A program made the translations under genes and the position numbers. From positions 248,001-312,000 of the forward strand of contig NZ_JBFAPI010000002.1 in assembly GCF_040676615.1 (NCBI RefSeq): 64,000 bases of DNA, written 5' to 3'. The notes beneath the pieces are model-generated. The model was given only the letters and a program-made list of their open reading frames with translations, had not been told where the DNA came from and searched no databases. The stretch comes from Asanoa sp040676615. GTDB taxonomy: Bacteria > Actinomycetota > Actinomycetes > Mycobacteriales > Micromonosporaceae. This document shows, piece by piece, positions 20,607 to 28,812 of the stretch (position 1 is its first letter; every line of letters starts with the position of its first letter).

Positions 20607-21296
20607 TTAGTGGGTGACCGGGCGGGGCGTGCCGAGGGCGGCCTGGATCGCCTTGCCCAGCGCGATGACGACCAGGGCGACCGACGGGCGGACCGTCGAC
20701 TGCTCCAGGTCGACGCCGCCGGAGAAGCCGGCGCCGCTGGCGATGCGCTCGAGCTTCTCGTGCGCGGTGGCCGCGTCGTCGCCGGACAGGCCGAGGGCGG
20801 CCTCCATCCGGGCGGCGACGATCAGGGTGGCGAGGGCGGCGGTGCGCTCGTCGGGAGCACCCTCGCCGGCCAGTGCGGCGGCCAGCCGGGCGCGGGTCTC
20901 GTTCTCGACCGAGGCATCGACCGACGGGTAGCGGTGCACGTGGATGTATTCCAGCTCGACCTCGTCGACGTCGCGGATCACGCCGCGGCCGACGAGGTCG
21001 GACAGGACCCGGTCGCGCAGCCCGTGGCGGAGGCGCTGGACCCAGGCGGCCGGGGTGTGCGGCACGTTTGCCTCGATCTTGGCGAGCACCTCGTCGGCGA
21101 CCGGGACCCCGGTGGGTGTCGCGTCGGCCACGACGATGTTGCCGTCGGCGTAGGCGATCCGGCCGGCTAGCGCGAGCTCGACCAGCACTGCGGCGGCCAT
21201 GCCAAGGTCGAGCCCGATGCGCGAACCGGTCGCTTTCCCGGACTCGTTGTCGTAGACGAGCAGCAAGAGCTCCTCGGCGATCGGAACACTGGTCAT
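20607..21296 (-). CDS. GPP34 (GOLPH3/Vps74-like) family protein
   Basis: A 229-residue, mainly helical, soluble protein. IAEELLLLVYDNESGK at the N-terminus and LDLGMAAAVLVELALAGRI match the GPP34 family, and AWVQRLRHGLRDRVLSDLVGRG is the conserved middle. In eukaryotes GOLPH3/Vps74 retains glycosyltransferases in the Golgi by binding PI4P; actinobacteria carry many copies without known role. ATG 21294-21296 opens MTSVPIAEE. It lies 39 bp upstream of the membrane-protein gene on the same strand and may be cotranscribed with it. Confidence 0.88.
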   Translation of the reverse strand: MTSVPIAEELLLLVYDNESGKATGSRIGLDLGMAAAVLVELALAGRIAYADGNIVVADATPTGVPVADEVLAKIEANVPHTPAAWVQRLRHGLRDRVLSDLVGRGVIRDVDEVELEYIHVHRYPSVDASVENETRARLAAALAGEGAPDERTAALATLIVAARMEAALGLSGDDAATAHEKLERIASGAGFSGGVDLEQSTVRPSVALVVIALGKAIQAALGTPRPVTH

Positions 21297-21351
21297 GGCC
21301 CGGAACGGTAGCCGCTTCGCGCCCGCGTCGCACTCACCGGTCGTCCATGCG

Positions 21352-21984
21352 TCAAAAACGGGGCATTCCGCCGAACTGGCGGTCGCCCGCGTCGCCCAGA
21401 CCGGGAACGATGTACATCTTTTCGTTGAGTTCCTGGTCGATCGACGCCGTCACCAACCGCAGCGGCAACCCGGAGCGCTCCAGCCGGGCGATGCCCTCCG
21501 GCGCGGCCAGCACGCAGATCACGGTGATGTCGGTGCAGCCGCGGTCGGCGAGCAGGCGGCAGCAGTGCTCCAGTGACCCGCCGGTGGCCAGCATCGGGTC
21601 GAGCACCAGCACCGGGATGCCGGCCAGGTCGGCGGGCAGCGACTCCAGGTAGGCCCGGGGCTCGAAGGTCTCCTCGTCACGGGCGAGCCCGACGAAGCCC
21701 ATCGACGACTCGGGCAGCAGGGCCAGGGCCGAGTCGGCCATGCCGAGGCCGGCGCGCAGCACCGGCACCAGCAGGGGCGGGTTGCCCAGGCGGGTGCCCT
21801 CGGTGGGCGCGACCGGGGTCTCGATCGGATAACGCTCGACCGGGAAGGCGCGCGCGGCCTCGTACACCAGCATGGTGGTGAGTTCGTGCAGCGCGGCCCG
21901 GAAGCTGCCGGGCTCGGTGCCCGCTTCCCGCATCGCGGTCAGGCGCGACTGGGCAAGCGGGTGGTTGACCACTTCTACGTCCAC
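21352..21984 (-). CDS. upp: Uracil phosphoribosyltransferase
   Basis: A 210-residue enzyme making UMP from uracil and PRPP. The PRPP loop is VLDPMLATGGS, the uracil-binding C-terminus is IVPGLGDAGDRQFGGMPRF, and PVLRAGLGMAD is also typical. Length is normal for the family. The start is GTG 21982-21984; a TACCTT -10-like box on the minus strand ends 8 bases before it and no Shine-Dalgarno is visible. The gene diverges from deoC across 46 bp, so salvage of uracil and breakdown of deoxyribose phosphate are paired at one promoter region. Confidence 0.95.
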   Translation of the reverse strand: MDVEVVNHPLAQSRLTAMREAGTEPGSFRAALHELTTMLVYEAARAFPVERYPIETPVAPTEGTRLGNPPLLVPVLRAGLGMADSALALLPESSMGFVGLARDEETFEPRAYLESLPADLAGIPVLVLDPMLATGGSLEHCCRLLADRGCTDITVICVLAAPEGIARLERSGLPLRLVTASIDQELNEKMYIVPGLGDAGDRQFGGMPRF

Positions 21985-22030
21985 GGTTGGTCAAGGTACC
22001 GGTAGTTGCGACACCCGTACACTCGTCCGC

Positions 22031-22981
22031 ATGACAGCGACGACGGCGTTGGACCTGTCTTCAGTCACAAGCTCCGACGCGGCCCTTCGGGTATTTCTGC
22101 ATGGTTTGCCCGGGGTCGACCAGGTTGGTGCCGAACAGCGCGCCGCCATGCTCGGCACCCGGTCGATCAAAACGACGGCCAAGGCGTGGGCGATCGACCT
22201 GGCGATCCGCATGGTCGACCTGACCACGCTGGAAGGCGCCGACACCCCCGGCAAGGTCCGCGCGCTCTGCGCGAAGGCGCGGCGCCCCGACCCGGCCGAC
22301 CCGACCTGCCCGCCGGTGGCCGCCATCTGCGTCTACCCGGCGATGGTCCCGGTGGCCGTCGAGGCGCTGGCCGGCTCCGGCATCCACACGGCGAGCGTCG
22401 CGACCGCGTTCCCCTCCGGCCAGGCGCCGCTCGAGGTCAAGCTCGCCGACACCCGGGCCGCCGTCGCGGCCGGCGCCGACGAGATCGACATGGTGATCAA
22501 CCGCGGTGCCTTCCTGGCCGGCCGCTACCTCGAGGTCTACGAGGAGATCGCCGCGGTCAAGCAGGCCTGCGGCCCGGCTCACCTCAAGGTCATCCTGGAG
22601 AACGGCGAGCTGGCGACCTACGACAACGTCCGCCGCGCCTCCTGGATCGGCATGCTCGCCGGCGGCGACTTCATCAAGACCTCGACCGGCAAGGTGCCCG
22701 TCGCGGCGACCCTGCCGGTGACGTTGGTGATGCTCGAAGCGGTGCGCGACTTCCGCGACCTGACCGGCCGTCAGGTGGGCGTCAAACCGGCCGGCGGCAT
22801 CCGCACCACCAAAGACGCCGTCAAATACCTGGTGCTGGTCAACGAGACGGCCGGCGACGACTGGCTCGACCCCGACTGGTTCCGGTTCGGCGCCTCGACG
22901 CTGCTCAACGACCTGCTCATGCAGCGCACCAAGCTCACGACCGGGGTCTACGCCGGTCCCGACTACTTCACGCTGGACTGA
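22031..22981 (+). CDS. deoC: Deoxyribose-phosphate aldolase
   Basis: A 316-residue DERA, longer than the usual ~220-residue bacterial form and closer in length to the animal enzyme. It cleaves 2-deoxyribose-5-phosphate to acetaldehyde and glyceraldehyde-3-phosphate. The Schiff-base lysine is in FIKTSTGK (Lys216), the proton relay uses Asp153 in EIDMVINRG and Lys252 in VGVKPAGGIRT. TACACT (22018-22023) ends 7 bases before ATG 22031 and there is no Shine-Dalgarno, so a leaderless transcript is likely. Two aldehyde dehydrogenase genes follow at once; they would oxidise the acetaldehyde. Confidence 0.96.
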   Translation: MTATTALDLSSVTSSDAALRVFLHGLPGVDQVGAEQRAAMLGTRSIKTTAKAWAIDLAIRMVDLTTLEGADTPGKVRALCAKARRPDPADPTCPPVAAICVYPAMVPVAVEALAGSGIHTASVATAFPSGQAPLEVKLADTRAAVAAGADEIDMVINRGAFLAGRYLEVYEEIAAVKQACGPAHLKVILENGELATYDNVRRASWIGMLAGGDFIKTSTGKVPVAATLPVTLVMLEAVRDFRDLTGRQVGVKPAGGIRTTKDAVKYLVLVNETAGDDWLDPDWFRFGASTLLNDLLMQRTKLTTGVYAGPDYFTLD

Positions 22982-22983
22982 CG

Positions 22984-24414
22984 ATGTTCGAATACGCACC
23001 CGCCCCCGAGTCCCGCGCGGTCGTCGACATCAAGCCCTCCTACGGGCTGTTCATCGACGGCGCGTTCGTCGATCCCGCCGACGGCACGTCGTTCAAGACG
23101 ATCAACCCGGCGTCCGAAGAGGTGCTCGCCGAGATCGCCGAGGCCGGCGCGGCCGACGTCGACCGCGCGGTCGCAGCCGCCCGCAAGGCCTACACGAAGG
23201 TCTGGTCCCGGATGCCCGGTCGCGACCGGGCCAAATACCTCTACCGGATCGCGCGGATCATCCAGGAGCGCGGCCGGGAGATCGCGGTGCTGGAGTCGCT
23301 CGACAACGGCAAGCCGATCCGCGAGTCCCGCGACGTCGACATCCCGCTGGTCGCCGCGCACTTCTTCTACTACGCCGGCTGGGCCGACAAGCTCGATCAC
23401 GCCGGGTTCGGCCCCGCGCCGCGCCCGCTGGGCGTCGCCGCCCAGGTCATCCCGTGGAACTTCCCGCTGCTGATGCTGGCGTGGAAGATCGCGCCGGCGC
23501 TCGCGGCCGGCAACACCGTTGTGCTCAAGCCCGCCGAGACCACTCCCCTGACCGCGCTGCTGTTCGCCGAGATCTGCCAGCAGGCCGACCTACCGCCCGG
23601 CGTGGTCAACATCGTGACCGGCGCCGGCGAGACCGGCCGGGCGCTGGTCGAGCACGGCGACGTCAACAAGATCGCCTTCACCGGCTCGACCGAGGTGGGC
23701 AAGGCGATCGCCCGCTCGGTCGCCGGCTCGCGCAAGAAGGTCACGCTCGAACTCGGCGGCAAGGCCGCCAACGTGGTCTTCGAAGACGCGCCGATCGACC
23801 AGGCCGTCGAGGGCATCGTCAACGGCATCTTCTTCAACCAGGGCCACGTCTGCTGCGCCGGCTCGCGGTTGCTGGTGCAGGAGTCGGTCTACGAGCCCGT
23901 GCTGGCCTCGCTCAAGCGGCGGATGGCGCGGCTGCGGGTCGGCGACCCGCTCGACAAGAACACCGACATCGGCGCGATCAACTCGGCCGCACAGCTCGAC
24001 CGCATCCGCACGCTGTCCGACATCGGCGGCGAAGAGGGCGCCGAGCGCTGGTCGCCACCGTGCGACCTGCCCGACCACGGCTTCTGGTTCGCACCGACCA
24101 TCTTCACCGGCGTGACCCAGGCGCACCGGATCGCCCGCGAGGAGATCTTCGGCCCGGTGTTGTCGGTGCTGACCTTCCGCACTCCGGCGGAAGCCGTCGA
24201 GAAGGCCAACAACACGCCCTACGGCCTGTCGGCCGGCGTCTGGACCGACAAGGGCTCCCGGATCCTGTGGATGGCCGACCGGCTGCGCGCCGGGGTGGTG
24301 TGGGCCAACACGTTCAACAAGTTCGACCCGACCTCGCCGTTCGGCGGCTACAAGGAGTCCGGCTACGGGCGCGAGGGCGGCCGGCACGGGCTGGAGGCAT
24401 ACCTCGATGTCTGA
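22984..24414 (+). CDS. NAD(P)-dependent aldehyde dehydrogenase
   Basis: A complete 476-residue ALDH. VIPWNFPLLMLAWKIAPALAAGN is the cofactor-binding entry, TGSTEVGK the nucleotide loop, LELGGKAAN holds the general base (Glu256) and GHVCCAGSR the nucleophilic Cys (290 or 291). NTFNKFDPTSPFGGYKESG closes the fold. It starts 2 bp after the deoC stop, which ties it to deoxyribose breakdown; acetaldehyde is the obvious candidate substrate, by context only. Its stop overlaps the next ATG by 8 bp, a sign of coupled translation with the shortened paralogue. Confidence 0.93.
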   Translation: MFEYAPAPESRAVVDIKPSYGLFIDGAFVDPADGTSFKTINPASEEVLAEIAEAGAADVDRAVAAARKAYTKVWSRMPGRDRAKYLYRIARIIQERGREIAVLESLDNGKPIRESRDVDIPLVAAHFFYYAGWADKLDHAGFGPAPRPLGVAAQVIPWNFPLLMLAWKIAPALAAGNTVVLKPAETTPLTALLFAEICQQADLPPGVVNIVTGAGETGRALVEHGDVNKIAFTGSTEVGKAIARSVAGSRKKVTLELGGKAANVVFEDAPIDQAVEGIVNGIFFNQGHVCCAGSRLLVQESVYEPVLASLKRRMARLRVGDPLDKNTDIGAINSAAQLDRIRTLSDIGGEEGAERWSPPCDLPDHGFWFAPTIFTGVTQAHRIAREEIFGPVLSVLTFRTPAEAVEKANNTPYGLSAGVWTDKGSRILWMADRLRAGVVWANTFNKFDPTSPFGGYKESGYGREGGRHGLEAYLDV

Positions 24415-25228
24415 CGCACGCGTGTCGGTCCGCAAGACCTACAAACTGTTCATCGGCGGCAAGTTCCCGCGCAGCGAGTCCGGCCGCTCCTACCTCGCAC
24501 AGGACGCCAACGTGGCCCTGGCCTCCCGCAAAGACGTGCGCGACGCGGTGGTCGCCGCCCGTGCGGCCGTGAAGGGCTGGTCCGGCGCGACCGCCTACAA
24601 CCGCGGCCAGATCCTCTACCGGGTCGCCGAGATGCTCGAAGGCCGGCGCGACCAGTTCACCGGCCTGGGCCTACCCGCGGCCGAGGTCGACGAGGCGATC
24701 GACCGCTGGGTCTGGTACGCCGGCTGGTCCGACAAGATCAGCCAGGTCTACGGCGGCGCCAACCCGGTGGCCGGCCCCTACTTCAACCTGTCGTCGCCCG
24801 AGCCGACCGGCGTGGTCGGCGTGGTCACCCCGCCGTCGTTCCTCGGCCTGGTCAGCGTGCTCGCGCCGATCATCGTCACCGGCAACACGGCGGTCGTGCT
24901 GACCGCCCGCGAGGCCCCGCTGGCGGCGGTCACCCTGGCCGAGGTGCTGGCCACCTCCGACCTGCCCGGCGGCGTGGTCAACATCCTGACCGGCGACCCG
25001 GCCGAGACGGCACCCTGGCTGGCCGCGCACATGGACGTCAACGCCATCGACCTGGCCGGCGTCACCGACACCGACCTGGCCACCTCGCTCGAAGTGGCCG
25101 CGGCCGGCAACCTCAAGCGGATCGTCCGCCCACCGGCGAAGGCGGCCAACTGGTCCGACGACCCGGGCCTGACCCGCCTGACGGCCTTCCTGGAGACCAA
25201 GACCGTCTGGCACCCCAAGGGCATCTGA
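24407..25228 (+). CDS. Truncated, catalytically incomplete aldehyde dehydrogenase paralogue
   Basis: A 273-residue protein that matches only the N-terminal cofactor domain of ALDHs. RKTYKLFIGGKFPRSESGRSY, WVWYAGWSDK and GVVGVVTPPSFLGLVSVLAP align with the full-length upstream protein, but the nucleotide loop is replaced by LAGVTDTDLA, and the catalytic Glu and Cys and the whole catalytic domain are missing. The reading frame is open with normal codon usage and a proper stop, so it looks maintained, not decaying. Coupling to the active ALDH suggests a subunit or regulatory partner. A strong hairpin follows the stop. Confidence 0.85.
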   Translation: MSDARVSVRKTYKLFIGGKFPRSESGRSYLAQDANVALASRKDVRDAVVAARAAVKGWSGATAYNRGQILYRVAEMLEGRRDQFTGLGLPAAEVDEAIDRWVWYAGWSDKISQVYGGANPVAGPYFNLSSPEPTGVVGVVTPPSFLGLVSVLAPIIVTGNTAVVLTAREAPLAAVTLAEVLATSDLPGGVVNILTGDPAETAPWLAAHMDVNAIDLAGVTDTDLATSLEVAAAGNLKRIVRPPAKAANWSDDPGLTRLTAFLETKTVWHPKGI

Positions 25229-25229
25229 C

Positions 25230-25261
25230 GGCGGGCGGCCCCGAGTTCGGGGCCACCCGCC
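25230..25261. terminator. Bidirectional terminator between the ALDH operon and the secreted-protein gene
   Basis: GGCGGG-c-GGCCCCGA-gt-TCGGGGCC-a-CCCGCC forms a 14-bp stem with a symmetric single mismatch and a 2-base loop (likely 4-6 in vivo). It starts 2 bases after one stop codon and ends 9 bases before the convergent one, so it can serve both strands. Confidence 0.8.
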
Positions 25262-25270
25262 ACCGGTGCG

Positions 25271-27319
25271 TCAGGCGACCTCGAACACGTAGTTCCGGGC
25301 CGGCGAGAACGTGCCGTCCAGGAAGCGGATCCGCACCTTCAGGATGTTGAAGCCGGCGCGGTCGGGCGTGATGGACACGTCCGCGGGGTTGTCGGCCTCC
25401 ACGTCGGCGACCAGTTCCGGACCATCGTTGAGCTGGTAGAGGTAGGCGTCCACATCGGGCTGCGAGGTTCCGAAGAAGAACTCACCCGGCACGCCGACAC
25501 CGCCCGACGCGCCGAAGTCGGGATAGCTGTCCGAGAACACCCCCGGCCTCGTGTCTTCCACCTGGAACGAGTATTCGGCGACGGTCGACGTGCTGCCGTC
25601 CGCGTTGACACTGCGCACCCGCAGCGTGCGGAAGAGTTCGCCCTCGCCCGGCGTCCAGGTCAACACGGCGGTGCCGTCGGCCCGCGCCTCGACCCGCAGC
25701 CAACTCCCGTCGCTGTCCTGATACTCGTAGGCCAGCACGTCGGCGCGGCCCGGCCGGAAGGTGAAGGTGCCCGGTTGCCCGATCGCACCCGGGTGGTCGA
25801 ACGTGAAGTCCGTCGACTCGATCCGCGGACCGTCCGAGACCTCCACGCTCTCCTTGTACGCGCCGAGCCACTCGGTGCCCGCGTAGGCGCGGACCTCGAG
25901 GGTGACCGGACCCGGCTGCGGGAACACGACCGCGACATCGGCCGCGCCGGCCACGGCCGGGACCTTGACCTCGTCAGCCGCGCCGATCCGGTAGCCGAAC
26001 CCGGTCACCCCCGGGAACCGGCTGGAGATGGCGAGCCGGCTCGGCACGCCCACCCCGCCCATCGTCACCCGCACCTCGGGGGCGGTGTCGCGCACGTCGA
26101 ACTCGTACGTGGTGATCGGCGACCGACTGTCGGCACTGTCGACGGATCGCACGCTCAGCGCGTCGGAGCCGGACCGGGCCGGCGCGTACTGGAGGGTGAC
26201 GGAAGCTCCCGGCTTGGGAGCGGGAATGAAGGTGGTGGTCTCCCCGTCGCGCCCCCAGTAGTAGCCCACGACGTCCTTCGCGCCGCTGGCCTGGAAGGTG
26301 AACGTCGCCGGAAGGTTGGGACCGCCATGTGCCGCACCGTCGTTCGGGTAAACGACGGAGCTGACCTGCGGTGCCGGCGGCCCCTCGGCGTCGACCACCA
26401 CGTAGCAGGGCTTGGTCCAGTCCGAGTAGTCGTGCCCGTCGTAGGCCCGGCCGGTCCACGCCAGCACGGTGCCGTGCGGGTAGTCCGCCATGTTCCACTC
26501 GACGCGGGATCCGTTCCGCAAGCCGGTTCCGGTGCGCTCGACGCGCTGGTCCTCGTGCCCGACCGGCCACGCCGCGAACTGCCCGTTCAGCAGGTCCTGG
26601 CTGTCGGGGTCGGCAATGTCGATCATCAGGCTGTAGGTCCGCGGCCCGACCGGCTGTGGCTTGCGCGCGGTGCCACAGGCCCAACTCGGGAAGTCGAGCC
26701 CGGCCCGGGTGACCGCCGGCGCATTGTTGATCATCGTGTCGAGAGTGACCGACGAAACCAGCTTTCGGCCGTGTGCGAGATCGGCCTCCACCTCGTGCGG
26801 CACCCGGATCTCGACGGTCAGCGTCCGTTCGCCGCGCTTTGCAAAGTTTTGCAAAGCGGGCACGATGTCCCAGCTCAGGTTTTCCTGACAGCCAGCCTGC
26901 AGCGTGCCCAGCAGCTCACGCTGTTTCGGCGCGTTGTCCCAGGTCGTCGTCGCGGTGATCGGCTCGACCCGCCACAGCTCGAGCGGCTGCACCACCGCGC
27001 AGTCCGTCCTGGACGACGGAAAGGCGATCAGATCGGCTTCGTGTACGACCGTCCCGACGAACTTCGAGACGTCGAGCGTGAAGTAGGACCGCGACTTGTG
27101 TGTCTTCCCGTCGGTGCCCGCCCACGCGCCGATCGGCAGGTCGCCGGCTGTATTGACGAACGGCGTGTCGGGCAGCCGCGAATCGGTGTATGCCCAACCG
27201 ATGGAGCGGACGGTTTGAATCCCGTAGGCCTGTGCCGGCGGGGCCAGCACGCCCAGCAGGCCCACACCGACAGCGGCCCCGACGACCGCGGCCAGCATTT
27301 TTCGCGCGTACACGCGCAT
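25271..27319 (-). CDS. Large secreted protein, DNRLRE-like N-terminal domain with beta-sandwich repeats
   Basis: A 682-residue exported protein. The signal peptide is MRVYARKMLAAVVGAAVGVGL... with a likely cut after PPAQA (about residue 31). Residues about 32-210 (SYFTLDVSKFVGTVVHEADL, WDNAPKQRELLGT) resemble the DNRLRE beta domain. The rest contains about four beta-sandwich modules, with recurring patterns such as GxPGxFTF, VRSVNADGS and YEYQDSDGSW. No catalytic motif is visible; such modules usually bind glycans or cell-wall material. ATG 27317-27319 follows GGGGAGG. A 22-bp AT-rich dyad lies inside the gene (26836-26857). The exact function is unknown. Confidence 0.8.
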   Translation of the reverse strand: MRVYARKMLAAVVGAAVGVGLLGVLAPPAQAYGIQTVRSIGWAYTDSRLPDTPFVNTAGDLPIGAWAGTDGKTHKSRSYFTLDVSKFVGTVVHEADLIAFPSSRTDCAVVQPLELWRVEPITATTTWDNAPKQRELLGTLQAGCQENLSWDIVPALQNFAKRGERTLTVEIRVPHEVEADLAHGRKLVSSVTLDTMINNAPAVTRAGLDFPSWACGTARKPQPVGPRTYSLMIDIADPDSQDLLNGQFAAWPVGHEDQRVERTGTGLRNGSRVEWNMADYPHGTVLAWTGRAYDGHDYSDWTKPCYVVVDAEGPPAPQVSSVVYPNDGAAHGGPNLPATFTFQASGAKDVVGYYWGRDGETTTFIPAPKPGASVTLQYAPARSGSDALSVRSVDSADSRSPITTYEFDVRDTAPEVRVTMGGVGVPSRLAISSRFPGVTGFGYRIGAADEVKVPAVAGAADVAVVFPQPGPVTLEVRAYAGTEWLGAYKESVEVSDGPRIESTDFTFDHPGAIGQPGTFTFRPGRADVLAYEYQDSDGSWLRVEARADGTAVLTWTPGEGELFRTLRVRSVNADGSTSTVAEYSFQVEDTRPGVFSDSYPDFGASGGVGVPGEFFFGTSQPDVDAYLYQLNDGPELVADVEADNPADVSITPDRAGFNILKVRIRFLDGTFSPARNYVFEVA

Positions 27320-27393
27320 CAACCTCCCCGTGGCCGGAACCACCGCGGCCCCGGCGCATCGGGAGCCTAGTCCTGGAAGATCAACAACGGGTG

Positions 27394-27412
27394 CTACTAC
27401 GTCATGTAGGAT
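27394..27412 (+). promoter_or_regulatory. BlaI-type operator overlapping the blaI-like promoter
   Basis: CTACTACGTCATGTAG (27394-27409) contains CTAC-N5-GTAG, close to the TAC/GTA dyads bound by BlaI/MecI repressors. It overlaps a TAGGAT -10 box (27407-27412) that ends 6 bases before the GTG start at 27419. Autorepression of a leaderless transcript is the simplest reading. Confidence 0.65.
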
Positions 27413-27418
27413 CGACGC

Positions 27419-27772
27419 GTGACGCGGTTGGGAGATCTCGAGCGGGCGGTGATGGACGTCCTGTGGGATCGGTCCGGCCCCGCCACGGTCCGCGAAGTCG
27501 TCGACGGCCTGGACGGGCGAGACCTGGCCTACACCACCGTGATGACGGTGCTCGACCGGCTCGCCGGCAAGGGCATGGTCGAGCGCGAGCGCACCGGCCG
27601 GGCCTGGAGCTACCAGCCGATCGCCGGCCGCGACGCCTACATCGCGCAACTCATGCTCGACGCCCTCGACCTCGCCGGCGAGCGCGACGCGGCGCTGGTG
27701 CGATTCGCCCGGTCGGTGACCGGCGACGAGGCCGACGTGCTGCGCGCCGCGCTCGACAAGGACCAGGGCTGA
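27419..27772 (+). CDS. BlaI/MecI/CopY family transcriptional repressor
   Basis: A 117-residue winged-helix repressor: GDLERAVMDVLWDRSGPATVREVVD at the N-terminus, then the recognition helix region AYTTVMTVLDRLAGKGMV and the wing ERTGRAWSYQPIAGRDAYIAQLM. The C-terminal 40 residues form the dimerisation helix that M56/BlaR peptidases cause to be inactivated in known systems. The start is GTG 27419, with an operator and -10 box directly in front. The M56 peptidase gene follows after 3 bp. Similar CTAC/GTAG dyads lie upstream of cydA, so the repressor probably also controls the cyd operon. Confidence 0.92.
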   Translation: MTRLGDLERAVMDVLWDRSGPATVREVVDGLDGRDLAYTTVMTVLDRLAGKGMVERERTGRAWSYQPIAGRDAYIAQLMLDALDLAGERDAALVRFARSVTGDEADVLRAALDKDQG

Positions 27773-27775
27773 CCG

Positions 27776-28681
27776 ATGCACTACACCGCACACTTCGGCG
27801 CGGCGGTGCTGGGCTGCTATCTGGTCGCCTGGGTGATGTTCCGATCCCGCTGGCCGGCCAACAGCCCGACCATCGCGATCCTCTGCTGGCAGGGCATCGG
27901 CCTGGCCATCGGTCTCTCCGCCATCGGCATCCCGATCTCGATCGGTCTCGCGCCCTACCACCGGCCGCCGGGCACCGCGCTCCGGATGCTGGCCAGTGAC
28001 CTGGCCGGCGGGCGACTGCCGGCCGAACTCGGCGTCGGCCACCTCGCGCTGATCAGCGTCGGCCTCGGCGTCGGCGCCGTGCTCTTCTGGTCGACCGGCG
28101 CCAGCCTGCGGGCCGCTGCCAAGGCCCGGCAACGCCAGCGCGATCTGCTCGCCCTGGTCGCCCGTGCCGACCCGGCCGCGCCGGGCGCGCTGGTGCTCGA
28201 CCATCCCAGCGCCGCCGCCTACTGCGTGCCGGGCCTGCGGCCCCGGGTGGTGATCAGCGCGGGCGCGCTGAGCCTGCTGCGCGGTGACGAGTTGGCCGCC
28301 GTGCTCAGCCACGAGCAGGCCCACGCCAAGGAGCGGCACGACCTCGTGTTGCTGCCGTTCACCGCGCTGGTCCGGGCTCTGCCCGGGGTGAGCTGGGTCG
28401 GCCGCGCGTTCGCGGCCGTCGCGCTGCTGGTCGAGATGCGGGCCGACGACCGGGCCCGGCGCCTGCACACCGACGAGTTGCTCGCGGCCGCCCTGGCCCG
28501 GTTCGCGACCGCGCCGTCGCACGCGACCCCCGCGGGCATGCTGGGCGCCGCCGAGCACGACATCGTCGCCCGGGTACGCCGCCTGCGCGCACCCCTCGGC
28601 CCTACCCCGGCCGCCGCCGTGGCCGCCCTGGTCGCCGCGACCGCCCTGGTCTCGCTGCCGATCGCGCTGTTCCTTTCCTGA
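27776..28681 (+). CDS. M56 family membrane metallopeptidase (BlaR1-like), no penicillin sensor domain
   Basis: A 301-residue membrane peptidase with hydrophobic segments near residues 5-25, 35-55, 85-105 and 280-300. The zinc site is SHEQAHAKERHD (His179-Glu180-x-x-His183). LVLDHPSAAAYCVPGLRPRVVIS is the usual M56 core before it. Unlike staphylococcal BlaR1 there is no extracellular penicillin-binding domain; the chain ends just after the last membrane segment. In known pairs the peptidase relieves repression by BlaI. Neighbours (BlaI-type repressor upstream, cydA downstream) suggest the signal may concern respiration or envelope state; this is inference. Confidence 0.9.
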   Translation: MHYTAHFGAAVLGCYLVAWVMFRSRWPANSPTIAILCWQGIGLAIGLSAIGIPISIGLAPYHRPPGTALRMLASDLAGGRLPAELGVGHLALISVGLGVGAVLFWSTGASLRAAAKARQRQRDLLALVARADPAAPGALVLDHPSAAAYCVPGLRPRVVISAGALSLLRGDELAAVLSHEQAHAKERHDLVLLPFTALVRALPGVSWVGRAFAAVALLVEMRADDRARRLHTDELLAAALARFATAPSHATPAGMLGAAEHDIVARVRRLRAPLGPTPAAAVAALVAATALVSLPIALFLS

Positions 28682-28690
28682 CACACCGGT

Positions 28691-28767
28691 CTACGACCAT
28701 CCGTAGTAGAGTCATGTTCATGACTACTACGGCTCGTAGGAGTTATAGGTAGGGATGCTACGTGTAG
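28691..28767 (+). promoter_or_regulatory. Cluster of CTAC/GTAG dyads in the cydA promoter region
   Basis: The 131 bp between the M56 gene and cydA hold several overlapping dyads: CTACG-N6-CGTAG (28691-28706); a long one, with CCGTAGTAG and TCATG on the left and CATGACTACTACGG on the right (28701-28732); CTACG-gct-CGTAG (28727-28739); and CTAC-gt-GTAG (28758-28767). They resemble the element in front of the blaI-like gene. -10-like boxes TATAGG (28745-28750) and TAGAGT (28765-28770) are within or next to them. Confidence 0.65.
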
Positions 28768-28812
28768 AGTCGCTATCCCAAGCGAACAACACTATCCCTC
28801 GGAGGGGTGGCC

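Noticed and set aside
27320..28684. N-terminal extension of the secreted-protein frame across blaI and M56
   Set aside because: The extension is Gln/Gly/Arg-rich shadow of the opposite-strand genes; the signal peptide and RBS fix the start at 27319.
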